Source: Dechloromonas sp. Dech2017 (lineage in GTDB: Bacteria > Pseudomonadota > Gammaproteobacteria > Burkholderiales > Rhodocyclaceae). From it: DNA of 64,000 bases. The DNA lies in assembly GCA_009469585.1 (NCBI GenBank), contig SSXW01000004.1, positions 186,001 to 250,000 on the forward strand, in the 5' to 3' direction. Within the stretch, counting starts at the first letter, position 1, and the number at the start of each line of letters is the position of its first letter. The position numbers were made by a program, and so were the translations under genes. The notes beneath the pieces are model-generated. The model ran no database searches and was not told the origin of the DNA. It saw only the letters and a program-made list of their open reading frames with translations. Of the stretch, positions 36,201 to 42,614 are shown one piece after another.

Positions 36201-37257
36201 CCTCAATGCCCGCGGCTGGGCGGTGACGCCCGACGCCTTCCGGCCGGACGCGCTGCCGCCGCACTTCTCGATGAACTACAAGCTGATCGACGAGCACGGC
36301 CGGCAACTCGACATGAACCGCAGCCTGGTCGCCCTGCGCGGCGAGTGGGGGCGCGAGGCCAAGCAGGAATTCGCCGAACTGCACGAAACGCCGTCCGAAT
36401 ACACCAAACTGACCGACTGGACTTTCGGCGAATTGCCCGAGCTGATGGAGGTGCCGGTGGCCGGCCAGACCGTGCTCGGCTACCCCGGCCTGGTCGATGA
36501 CGGCGAGACGGTCAGCCTGCAGGTCTTCGATTCGGCCGAGGAAGCGGCGGAGGCGCATGGCAGGGGCCTGACCCGGCTGTTCATGATCCATTTCCGCGAG
36601 CAGGTGAAGTATTTCGACAAGAACGTGCCCGGCCTGACCCAGATGGGCATGCAGTTCATGGCGCTGGGCTCGACCGACGAGTTGAAGCGGCAGATCGTCG
36701 ACCTGACCTTCGCCCGCGCCTGCCTGACCGAGCCGCTGCCGACGACGCCGGAGGCCTTCAAGGCACGCTGCGCCGAAGCCAAGTCGCGCCTTGGCCTGAT
36801 CCTGCAGGAAGTGGCGCGCCTGGTCGGCACCGTGCTGAGCGAATGGCAGGCGGTGGCCAAGAAGCTGCCGGCCTTCAAGGCGCAGGCGGCGGCCGTCGCC
36901 GACATCGACGCGCAACTGAAACGCCTGCTCGGCAAGCGCTTCGTCGTCGACACGCCCTTCGAACGCCTGCAACACTACCCGCGCTACCTGAAGGCGATCG
37001 GCGTCCGCCTCGACAAACTGAAAGCCAATCCGGCCCGTGACGCCCAGGCCATGGCCGAATACGGCCCGCTGTGGACCAATTACGAACGCCGCGCCATCCA
37101 GCTCGCCAAGATGGGCACGGTCGATCCGCAGATCGAGCAGTTCCGCTGGCTGCTGGAAGAATTGCGCGTCGGCCTTTATGCTCAGGAACTGCGCACGCCG
37201 GTGCCGGTATCGGTGAAGCGCCTGCAGAAACAATGGGAGGGCATCAAGCATGGGTGA
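33286..37257 (+). CDS. hrpA: DEAH-box RNA helicase HrpA
   Basis: This is a 1323-residue ATP-dependent RNA helicase, close to the usual length of bacterial HrpA. Walker A is GETGSGKTT from residue 98, the DEAH box is at residues 195-198, and SAT follows in IITSATIDAERF. The C-terminal half contains the conserved DUF3418 region (residues about 730-1310). HrpA has been linked to rescue of stalled ribosomes and mRNA processing. Three dispersed elements lie inside, at 34000, 35005 and 36082. It overlaps the EI24-family gene by 8 bp. Confidence 0.96.
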   Translation: MATPSRKRSAHDDLSRTSLTADAKRLLAIQRELLRAAGEKKQKLQGDLAALLTASQTGVEARRASLPKPEFQSDLPVNERRADIAELIASNQVVIVCGETGSGKTTQLPKICLDLGIGARGLIGHTQPRRLAARSVATRLAQELKTQVGAGVGVKIRFHDKSTADSWVKLMTDGILLAESQSDPYLNAYEAIIIDEAHERSLNIDFLLGYLKQLLPRRPDLKLIITSATIDAERFAEHFAVDGKKAPVIEVSGRLYPVEVRHRPVEDIDQKDDERDLYDAIVDAADELARQGPGDILVFLPGEREIREAAEALRKHALARPGLSTAHAPEILPLFSRLSASEQDRIFKPSGGQRRIVLATNVAETSLTVPGIRYVIDTGLARVKRYSYRNKVEQLQVEKISQAAARQRAGRCGRVAAGVCIRLYDEADFNARPPFTDPEILRSSLAGVILRMKSLRLTDVESFPFIEPPPSKAISDGYALLQELGALDDDNKLTKVGEALAKLPLDPRIGRMLVAARDLGCLSEVLIIAAGLSTQDPRERPQERQQAADEKHKQFADEKSEFLSWVKLWNWFKAAVDGKKSNKSLVDTCHAHFLSYLRLREWREVHGQLHAMVSELGWKENDIPGTYEAIHMALLSGLLGNIGCKSDESGYYLGARGIRYLIHPSSPLQKKAGKWIMAAEITETTRLFGRCVARIEDGWIEKVGAHLIKRQYFDPHWEKKAMQVAGWERTTLYGIVINPKRRIHYGPLAPAEAREIFIRQGLVAEEIDEAFAKRWPFFQHNQKQIRDIEKIEHKQRRQDVLVDDELIFAFYDHLIPEGIHNGATFDHWRKTAEQDNPKLLFLAKDDLMRHSAAGVTTEAFPHTIKVGGVEYALSYHFEPGSPKDGVTLTLPLAQLNQIPAARMEWLVPGLIKEKLVQLIKTLPQKIRAKLVPVPEFVEEFLSTVAGNQPGADRKMNAGLIPPLIDYILEARGLNARGWAVTPDAFRPDALPPHFSMNYKLIDEHGRQLDMNRSLVALRGEWGREAKQEFAELHETPSEYTKLTDWTFGELPELMEVPVAGQTVLGYPGLVDDGETVSLQVFDSAEEAAEAHGRGLTRLFMIHFREQVKYFDKNVPGLTQMGMQFMALGSTDELKRQIVDLTFARACLTEPLPTTPEAFKARCAEAKSRLGLILQEVARLVGTVLSEWQAVAKKLPAFKAQAAAVADIDAQLKRLLGKRFVVDTPFERLQHYPRYLKAIGVRLDKLKANPARDAQAMAEYGPLWTNYERRAIQLAKMGTVDPQIEQFRWLLEELRVGLYAQELRTPVPVSVKRLQKQWEGIKHG
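34000..34037 (+). repeat. Dispersed core-plus-A-tract element, copy 9
   Basis: The core TTTGCGGTCGAC is followed by GGCAAAAAAGC and weaker A/T positions. It is in sense in hrpA and encodes AVDGKKAPVIE, near a point where E. coli HrpA appears a few residues shorter. Confidence 0.5.
35005..35042 (+). repeat. Dispersed core-plus-A-tract element, copy 10
   Basis: The core GCGGCGGTCGAC (11/12) is followed by CAAAAAG and GAACAAATC. It is in sense in hrpA and encodes AAVDGKKSNKS. Confidence 0.55.
36082..36119 (-). repeat. Dispersed core-plus-A-tract element, copy 11
   Basis: The core GCTACGGTCGAC (11/12) is followed by GGAATTCTTC, CAAATTC and GGGAA in phase. It is antisense in hrpA, which reads FLSTVAGN here. 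Confidence 0.55.
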
Positions 37258-37984
37258 CGTGATGTTGGCCTTGGGCCGCACGCTGGCCAGCCTCAAGCAG
37301 GGCAAGGTCTGGGTCTACGTGCTGATTCCGGCCCTGTTCTCGCTGCTGCTGTCGATCGGCCTGGCCATCTGGGCCCTGGGCTGGGTGGTGCAGCAGATGA
37401 TGGACTACCCGCCGATGACCCTGCTCGTCGGCTGGGGGCTGGTCTGGCTGGCCAACATCCTGGCCTATCTCGGGGGCTGGATGGCGATCTTCGCCATCGC
37501 CTACCTGAGCGCCTCGCTGCTCGCTGCCATCCTGATCATGCCGCTGCTCCTCAAGCACCTGGCCGCCACCGACTACTGCGACGTGGCGGCGATGGGCAAG
37601 GACAGCTTCGTCGCCGCCGCGGTCAACAGCATTTTTGCCGCCATCCTGTTCGTCGTCGGCTGGGTCGCCACCATCCCGCTCTGGCTGATCCCCGGCTTCT
37701 CGCTGCTCGTGCCGCTCTTGCTGATGGGCTGGCTGAACCGCCGCACCTTCGCCTACGACGCCCTTTCCATGCACGCTGCCGACGGCGAGTGGCAGGACAT
37801 CCGCCAGCGTCACAAGGCGCCGCTTTTCATGCTCGGCCTGACCATGGCCCTGCTCGCCCATGTGCCGCTGGTCGGCCTGCTGGTGCCGGCGCTGGCCGCG
37901 CTGGCCTTCGTCCATTACGGGCTGGAAGCCCTGCGCCGCTCGCGCGGCGGCGCCATCGTCACCATCGAGGGAGAACGGATATGA
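37250..37984 (+). CDS. EI24-domain (CysZ-like) membrane protein
   Basis: This encodes 244 residues with about six membrane segments, including YVLIPALFSLLLSIGLAIWAL, IFAIAYLSASLLAAILIMPLL and MLGLTMALLAHVPLVGLLVPAL. The pattern fits the EI24/CysZ family, in which CysZ imports sulfate; a sulfate role is not established here. It overlaps hrpA upstream by 8 bp and the following gene by 4 bp, so the three are translated together. Confidence 0.88.
   Translation: MGDVMLALGRTLASLKQGKVWVYVLIPALFSLLLSIGLAIWALGWVVQQMMDYPPMTLLVGWGLVWLANILAYLGGWMAIFAIAYLSASLLAAILIMPLLLKHLAATDYCDVAAMGKDSFVAAAVNSIFAAILFVVGWVATIPLWLIPGFSLLVPLLLMGWLNRRTFAYDALSMHAADGEWQDIRQRHKAPLFMLGLTMALLAHVPLVGLLVPALAALAFVHYGLEALRRSRGGAIVTIEGERI
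37616..37653 (+). repeat. Possible degenerate dispersed element
   Basis: The core GCCGCGGTCAAC (10/12) and one ATTTTT tract at positions 16-21 match, but the later tracts are weak. It is borderline and listed only for completeness. Confidence 0.25.
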
Positions 37985-38745
37985 GCCGCACTTTTGGCGC
38001 CATCATCATCGGCGACGAGATACTTTCCGGCAAACGCCAGGACAAGCATTTCGCCCGCATCGCCGAGCTGCTCGGGGCGCGCGGCCTGCGCCTGTCGTGG
38101 GTCGAATACCTGGGCGACGACCGTCAGAGGCTGACCGCCACCTTCCAGCGCACGATGGCGGCTGGCGACGTGGTCTTTTCCTGCGGCGGTATCGGCAACA
38201 CGCCGGACGACCACACCCGGCAGGCGGTGGCGGCGGCGCTCGGCGTCGGCCTGGAACTGCACCCGGAAGGCTACGAGGAACTGAAGGCGCGCTTCGCCGG
38301 CGAGGAGGTCACCGACCAGCGCCGGCTGCTGGTCACCTTCCCGGCCGGCGTGCGCATCGTGCCCAACCCCTTCAACCGCATTCCCGGCTTCATGGCCAAC
38401 GAGCATTATTTCGTGCCCGGCTTCCCGCAGATGGCCCACCAGATGATCGAGTGGGTGCTCGACAGCTTCTACCGCGACCAATTCCGGGCGGTCGCCGGCA
38501 CCGTCGAGAAGGCCTTCCTGCTGACCGGGCCGACCGCCTACGAGAGCGCCCTGCTCGACCTGATGGAGCGCATCGTCGCCGCCTACCCGACGCTGCGCCT
38601 GTTCTCGCTGCCCTCGCTGGTCGGCAAGGAGCGCCGGCATCTCGAACTGGGCGTCGAGGGCGCGCCGGAACTGGTCGACCGGGCGATGGCGGAAATCCGC
38701 GTCGAGGTCGAGCGGCGGGGCATCCACTGGGTATGGCGGCCCTGA
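37981..38745 (+). CDS. Competence/damage-inducible CinA N-terminal-like (MoCF-binding fold) protein
   Basis: This encodes 254 residues with a molybdopterin-binding (MoaB/CinA-N) fold: AIIIGDEILSGKRQDKHFA at the start, VVFSCGGIGNTPDDHTRQAVAAALG near residue 65, and NRIPGFMANEHYFVPGFPQM. It lacks the CinA deamidase domain. Related stand-alone proteins have no agreed role, though NMN/ADP-ribose chemistry has been shown for CinA. The start overlaps the EI24-family stop (ATGA). Confidence 0.9.
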   Translation: MSRTFGAIIIGDEILSGKRQDKHFARIAELLGARGLRLSWVEYLGDDRQRLTATFQRTMAAGDVVFSCGGIGNTPDDHTRQAVAAALGVGLELHPEGYEELKARFAGEEVTDQRRLLVTFPAGVRIVPNPFNRIPGFMANEHYFVPGFPQMAHQMIEWVLDSFYRDQFRAVAGTVEKAFLLTGPTAYESALLDLMERIVAAYPTLRLFSLPSLVGKERRHLELGVEGAPELVDRAMAEIRVEVERRGIHWVWRP

Positions 38746-38797
38746 GGCCGGTACGGCGTGATGGCCAGCTCCCGGACTAGGGGATTCGGCGACAGTC

Positions 38798-38836
38798 GCT
38801 GCGGTCGACCGGAAAAAACCGCGAAAATCGAAATTT
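38798..38836 (+). repeat. Dispersed core-plus-A-tract element, copy 12
   Basis: The core GCTGCGGTCGAC is exact, followed by AAAAAA (16-21), AAAAT (27-31) and AAATTT (34-39). This is the clearest copy and is intergenic, before the phasin terminator. Confidence 0.85.
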
Positions 38837-38851
38837 CCCGAATCCGGGCGT

Positions 38852-38884
38852 AAAAAAACCCGCGATGGCGCGGGTTTCTTTTTG
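38852..38884. terminator. Bidirectional terminator
   Basis: AAACCCGCG and CGCGGGTTT form a 9-bp stem with an ATGG loop and A/T runs on both sides. It serves the phasin gene on the minus strand and may stop plus-strand readthrough. Confidence 0.9.
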
Positions 38885-38898
38885 GCGGTAGGCCGGAG

Positions 38899-39465
38899 TT
38901 ACTTGGCGGCAGCCTTGCGGGCGGCGCTCGTCGCCGAGGTCTTGGCCGGGGCGGCAGCCTTGCTGGCAGCCTGCACGTTGGCTTCGGCGATGTCGGTCAG
39001 TTGCTTGGCCATCGAGGTCATCTGGTCGAAAGCCTTGGTCGAGGCGTCGAGCATGGTGCCCATGGTGGCGGCGAAGACGTCGCCACCGACCGGCGCCGAG
39101 GCCTTGGCCTTCTCAACGGCGGAAGCGGCATTCTTGGTGAAGCTGCTGTACTGGGCTTCCATGACCGCGGTGATTTCCTTCTGCATCTCGGCGACCAAGT
39201 CGTAGACGCTGCGCGAATAGCCGACCAGCTTGTCGACATTCGGCTTGGGCAGTTCGCTGTTCAGCTTGGCCAAGGCGCTCGGGTCCTTGGCGGCCATCAG
39301 TTGCTGGGTGGTGGCCACCGAGTTGTTGAAAAATTCGCGGGAGGCCGCCATGTTGAGGGCGGTCAGGCGCTCGACGCCGTTGAAGGCGGTGCGGACCAGG
39401 GCCATCATCACTTCGGCGTTGGCGGCCTGGGCGGCGGTCAGTTGTTCGATATTCAGCTTGCTCAT
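38899..39465 (-). CDS. Phasin family protein (second copy)
   Basis: This encodes 188 residues of a phasin, a helical amphipathic protein that coats polyhydroxyalkanoate granules. The phasin_2-like N-terminus (EQLTAAQAANAEVMMALVRTAFNGVERLTALNMAASREF) is followed by a helical body and an Ala/Lys-rich tail. The third of three adjacent ATG codons is chosen, because GGAG lies at good spacing from it. It is about 70 bp downstream of another phasin gene and both have their own terminators. The two differ enough that they may coat different granules or be used at different times. Confidence 0.9.
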   Translation of the reverse strand: MSKLNIEQLTAAQAANAEVMMALVRTAFNGVERLTALNMAASREFFNNSVATTQQLMAAKDPSALAKLNSELPKPNVDKLVGYSRSVYDLVAEMQKEITAVMEAQYSSFTKNAASAVEKAKASAPVGGDVFAATMGTMLDASTKAFDQMTSMAKQLTDIAEANVQAASKAAAPAKTSATSAARKAAAK

Positions 39466-39505
39466 CATCATCTCCACTTTAGAATTTTGGTACGGATGAA
39501 ACAAA

Positions 39506-39527
39506 ATCCCCCGCCGAGGCGGGGGAT
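39506..39527 (-). terminator. Terminator after phaP
   Basis: ATCCCCCGCC and GGCGGGGGAT form a 10-bp stem with a two-base centre, followed on the minus strand by TTTTGTTT. It separates the two phasin genes. Confidence 0.8.
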
Positions 39528-39537
39528 GGCAGGGCGA

Positions 39538-40092
39538 TTACTTCTTCTTGGAAGCAGCGGCCGTGGCGCTGACAGCCTTGACCGTGGCGTTGGTCGCGGC
39601 AGCGACGTTGGCTTCGGTGATTTCGGCAACCTGTTTGGCAGCCTTGTTCATGTTGTCGAAGGCCGAGTTGGCGGCGGCGATGGCGCTCTTGACGGCAGCG
39701 ACGGCAACGTCGGAACCGGCCGGAGCGGACTTGGCAGCCTGGTCGAGCAGACCGGCAACCGACTTCTGGAAGTCGCCGAACTGGGCTTCAACCATCTTCG
39801 AGAGCTCTTCCTGGGTCTGGGCCGAGATTTCGTAGACGCTGCGCGAGTAGGCGACGGCCTTCTCGACATTCGGCTGGGCCAGCGAAGCCTGGATGGCCAG
39901 GGCTTCCTGGACGTCCTTGGCACCCATCAGGGCCTTGGCGCCGGAAACCGAATCCTCGAGCACCGAGCGGGCGGTGTTCAGGTTGAGGGCGGCGATGCGC
40001 TCGGCCGAAGCCAGGGCGGCGTTGGCAACCGACAGCAGCGAATCAACAGTGGCCTTGTTGGAGGCGGCGAATTTTTCGGGGGTGGCAAACAT
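39538..40092 (-). CDS. phaP: Phasin PhaP
   Basis: This encodes 184 residues of a PhaP-type phasin: MFATPEKFAASNKATVDSLL, then LASAERIAALNLNTARSVL, a long helical body with YSRSVYEISAQTQEELSKMVEAQF, and a terminal ASKKK. It binds the surface of PHA granules and limits their size. A perfect consensus sigma-70 promoter and a TTTTGTGCA-C-TGCACAAAA palindrome lie upstream, so it should be strongly expressed and repressible. It is the first of two phasin genes. Confidence 0.94.
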   Translation of the reverse strand: MFATPEKFAASNKATVDSLLSVANAALASAERIAALNLNTARSVLEDSVSGAKALMGAKDVQEALAIQASLAQPNVEKAVAYSRSVYEISAQTQEELSKMVEAQFGDFQKSVAGLLDQAAKSAPAGSDVAVAAVKSAIAAANSAFDNMNKAAKQVAEITEANVAAATNATVKAVSATAAASKKK

Positions 40093-40187
40093 GGATCATC
40101 TCCTAAGTAAAAGGTCATGCATTCGGTCTGAACGAAACTGCGGCAGCGTCTTTCAGTGGCTGAATGTTGCGCTGCACCATGACTTTC

Positions 40188-40215
40188 ATTATAGTGACGA
40201 TCGCTTGCTTGTCAA
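40188..40215 (-). promoter_or_regulatory. Consensus sigma-70 promoter for phaP
   Basis: On the minus strand TTGACA (40215-40210) and TATAAT (40193-40188) are separated by 16 bp. Both hexamers are exact matches. The leader is about 90 bases and contains the palindrome CTGCGGCAG at 40138-40146. Confidence 0.85.
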
Positions 40216-40221
40216 GAGAAT

Positions 40222-40240
40222 TTTTGTGCACTGCACAAAA
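40222..40240. promoter_or_regulatory. TTTTGTGCA-C-TGCACAAAA palindrome upstream of phaP
   Basis: This 9-1-9 perfect palindrome lies just upstream of the -35. Its TGCA half-sites resemble PhaR-type operators reported for other PHA producers; PhaR itself is not in the window. Confidence 0.6.
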
Positions 40241-40321
40241 AATTTTATCCCTTGAAAATCATGGGGTTATTTCGCCATTGCGGCGCGTGTCGCGAGGTGG
40301 TGAGGGCGGCCGTTAACGCGT

Positions 40322-40921
40322 TCAGGGGGCCTTGGTCGTGCCCAGTTCGCCGGCGCCTTTGAGTTGCAGGCGTTCGCCGCGACCGCTCGGTCTTTCCGGT
40401 TCGCTGTCCTTGTTGCGCGGCTGGATCACGGCGCGGACGCGTGGCGGCGCCGCCTTCGGATCGACCGGGTCGCCGGCGGTGACCAGGTATTTTTCGCTGA
40501 TCGCGTCGTACCAGATGTAGTCGCCCTTCAACTCGTCGTTGCCGCTTTTCACCCAGGCCCGGTGGAAAAGCTCGGCGATTTCGCTGTTGCTGTTGTACTC
40601 GATGCGTTCGGCTTCGCCCTCGATGTATTCGTCCTTGCCCTCGAGCTTCTGGCGGAAGCGCGCCAGGCCGTTCTTGCCGCTGAATGCCGTACCTTTCTGG
40701 AAACCGTACTGGTCCTCGGTGACGACGATGCGGTCGGCCTTGAGGACCATCGTTCCCTTGGTGATGATGACGTTGCCTTCGAGGATCTGAATTTTCTTGG
40801 CATCGTCGATCGACACGCGATTGGCTTCGAGCAACATCGGCTTGTTGCGGTCGGCCCGTTCGGCTTGCGCCGGCAGTGCGCCGAGAAGGCAGAGGGAGAG
40901 CAGGGCGAGGCGGAGGATCAT
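40322..40921 (-). CDS. lptA: LPS transport periplasmic protein LptA
   Basis: This encodes 199 residues with a signal peptide (MILRLALLSLCLLGALPAQA) and the LptA/OstA repeat: LLEANRVSIDDAKKIQILEGNVIITKGTMVLKADRIVV. It forms part of the periplasmic bridge that carries lipopolysaccharide to the outer membrane. The start overlaps the lptC stop by 4 bp. lptB and rpoN, which usually follow, are absent; the phasin genes come next instead. The C-terminus has a charged tail (RNKDSEPERPSGRGERL). Confidence 0.95.
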   Translation of the reverse strand: MILRLALLSLCLLGALPAQAERADRNKPMLLEANRVSIDDAKKIQILEGNVIITKGTMVLKADRIVVTEDQYGFQKGTAFSGKNGLARFRQKLEGKDEYIEGEAERIEYNSNSEIAELFHRAWVKSGNDELKGDYIWYDAISEKYLVTAGDPVDPKAAPPRVRAVIQPRNKDSEPERPSGRGERLQLKGAGELGTTKAP

Positions 40922-41499
40922 GGCTTGGCTCTGGGTCGTAGGTAGTGGCCCTTGACCTGCGATTGCAGGACGAAGGTCGAGGCATTGTTGTCGATATGGA
41001 CGCCGACCCCGGTCAGCCAGGATTGGCCCTGGGTGATTTCGACCGGGCTGCCGGTGAAGGCGATGCCGGCGTCGACCTGTACCGTCAGGTCGGGGCTGAG
41101 GGCGACCAGTTCGGGACGGTCGGCCGTCGCCGCCCGGCTGACCCGGACGTCGTCCCACAGGTAGGCGACTTCGCCGCGCGAGGTGACCCGGGCGTTCCTG
41201 GCGGTGACCGTGACATCGGGCGATTTGGGGCGGTAGCTGGTCAGCACCGGCGACTTGAGTTCGGTGCTGTCGTCGTCGGGGAAGTGCTCGAGGTACGGCG
41301 AGGTCAGCCGGTACTTGACCGCGCCGCTTTCGTCGAAACGCCGGACGACGGCATTTTCGGCGATGGCATCGGGGTCATGGCGGAGTTTGCCGTCGTGATT
41401 GCCGTCGCTGCCGTTGACGACGTTTTGCAGCCAGAAGGTAAGGCCGGCCAGGGCGCCCAGCAGGATGATGGGGAAAAGTTGGCTGGGCCAGTGTCTCAT
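40918..41499 (-). CDS. lptC: LPS export protein LptC
   Basis: This encodes 193 residues with one N-terminal membrane anchor (LFPIILLGALAGLTFWLQ) and a periplasmic LptC jelly-roll domain. LptC docks lipopolysaccharide from the inner-membrane LptBFG complex onto LptA. It overlaps lptA by 4 bp. Upstream the expected kdsC gene is missing and only a 22-codon reading frame separates lptC from kdsD. Confidence 0.93.
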   Translation of the reverse strand: MRHWPSQLFPIILLGALAGLTFWLQNVVNGSDGNHDGKLRHDPDAIAENAVVRRFDESGAVKYRLTSPYLEHFPDDDSTELKSPVLTSYRPKSPDVTVTARNARVTSRGEVAYLWDDVRVSRAATADRPELVALSPDLTVQVDAGIAFTGSPVEITQGQSWLTGVGVHIDNNASTFVLQSQVKGHYLRPRAKP

Positions 41500-41564
41500 G
41501 GCGTCGGCGGCGTGGCCGGGGCCTTGGCGGGCCGGCCGTGGGCGGTGCGGGCGACGACGGTCAT
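41496..41564 (-). CDS. Tiny reading frame in the kdsC position
   Basis: A 22-codon frame (MTVVARTAHGRPAKAP...) starts inside the kdsD stop (ATGA) and its own stop overlaps the lptC start. Coupled start-stop overlaps on both sides suggest it may be translated, even if only to carry ribosomes from kdsD to lptC. It has no similarity I can see to KdsC and is probably the scar of a deletion. Protein function is doubtful. Confidence 0.35.
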   Translation of the reverse strand: MTVVARTAHGRPAKAPATPPTP

Positions 41565-42562
41565 CAGATGACCTTGGCCGTAAACAGGTCGTGCATGTTG
41601 AGGGCGCCGATCAGGCGGTGTTCGGCGTCGACGACGAGCAGCGCGTTGATGCGCAGGCGTTCCATCATTTCGACGGCTTCGACGGCCAGCCGCTCGGGGG
41701 CTATGGTTTGCGGCGAGGGGTGCATCACCGAGGCGATGTCGCCCTGCTGCAGGTCGGTGCGCTTTTCGAAGGCCCGGCGCAGGTCGCCGTCGGTGAAGAT
41801 GCCGATGACGACGTTGGCCGGGTCGGTGATCGCCACCAGGCCGAGGCCGCCGCGCGACATGGCGATGATCGCCTCGGGGATGCCGGTGGCCGGGGGAACG
41901 GCCGGCACGCGCTCACCGGCGCGCATGACGTCGCCGACGTGGGTGAGCAGGCGGCGGCCGAGCGAGCCGCCGGGGTGCGAGCGGGCGAAGTCTTCCGGGC
42001 TGAAGCCGCGGGCGTCGAGCAGGGCGACGGCCAGGGCGTCGCCGAGGGCGAGGGCGGCGGTGGTGCTGGCGGTCGGCGCCAGGTTGTGCGGGCAGGCTTC
42101 CTGGGCGACGCCGGCATCGAGGTGGATGTCCGCCTCGCGGGCCAGCGTCGAGGTCGGCACGCCGGTCATGGCGACGACCCGGGCGCCCTGGCGCTTGACG
42201 GCCGGCACGATGCGCAGCAGTTCCTCGGATTCGCCGGAATTGGAGAGGGCGAGCAGCACGTCGTGGCGGGTGATCATGCCGAGGTCGCCGTGGCTGGCCT
42301 CGCCCGGGTGCACGAAATAGGCCGGAGTGCCGGTGCTGGCCATGGTGGCGGCGATCTTGCGCGCGATGTGGCCGGACTTGCCCATGCCGCTGACGATCAG
42401 CCGTCCCTGGCACTGGAGTACGAGCTCGACGGCCCGGGCGAAGTTTTCCGAAATTCGCCCTTTTAAGGCGTCGACCGCAGCGGCTTCGATGGCCAGCGTC
42501 TGGCGACCCAGTTCCAGAGCGCGTTCCGGCGAGAAGCGGGCGGTAGATGAGCTTGGGTTCAT
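41564..42562 (-). CDS. kdsD: D-arabinose-5-phosphate isomerase (KdsD/KpsF family)
   Basis: This 332-residue enzyme makes D-arabinose 5-phosphate for KDO synthesis. The SIS domain (GRLIVSGMGKSGHIARKIAATMASTG, SNSGESEELL, HGDLGMI) precedes two CBS domains (about residues 205-330). The start MNPSSST is chosen over an earlier in-frame start. A dispersed element sits near the N-terminus (42444) and encodes AAAVDALKGRISENF, without changing the length relative to E. coli KdsD. It heads the kdsD-lptC-lptA unit; kdsC is missing. Confidence 0.94.
   Translation of the reverse strand: MNPSSSTARFSPERALELGRQTLAIEAAAVDALKGRISENFARAVELVLQCQGRLIVSGMGKSGHIARKIAATMASTGTPAYFVHPGEASHGDLGMITRHDVLLALSNSGESEELLRIVPAVKRQGARVVAMTGVPTSTLAREADIHLDAGVAQEACPHNLAPTASTTAALALGDALAVALLDARGFSPEDFARSHPGGSLGRRLLTHVGDVMRAGERVPAVPPATGIPEAIIAMSRGGLGLVAITDPANVVIGIFTDGDLRRAFEKRTDLQQGDIASVMHPSPQTIAPERLAVEAVEMMERLRINALLVVDAEHRLIGALNMHDLFTAKVI
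42444..42481 (-). repeat. Dispersed core-plus-A-tract element, copy 13
   Basis: The core GCTGCGGTCGAC is exact, followed by TTAAAA, GAATTTC and GAAAAC at the family positions. It is in sense in kdsD and replaces rather than lengthens the usual sequence. Confidence 0.75.
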
Positions 42563-42614
42563 GGGCAGGCAGAGGTTATGATGCCCCAAGTATACCCGAC
42601 TTCATGCCACGGCC

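Noticed and set aside
33298..37305. 1335-codon open frame antisense to hrpA
   Set aside because: It mirrors hrpA codon positions and has no recognisable domain, so it is a high-GC artefact.
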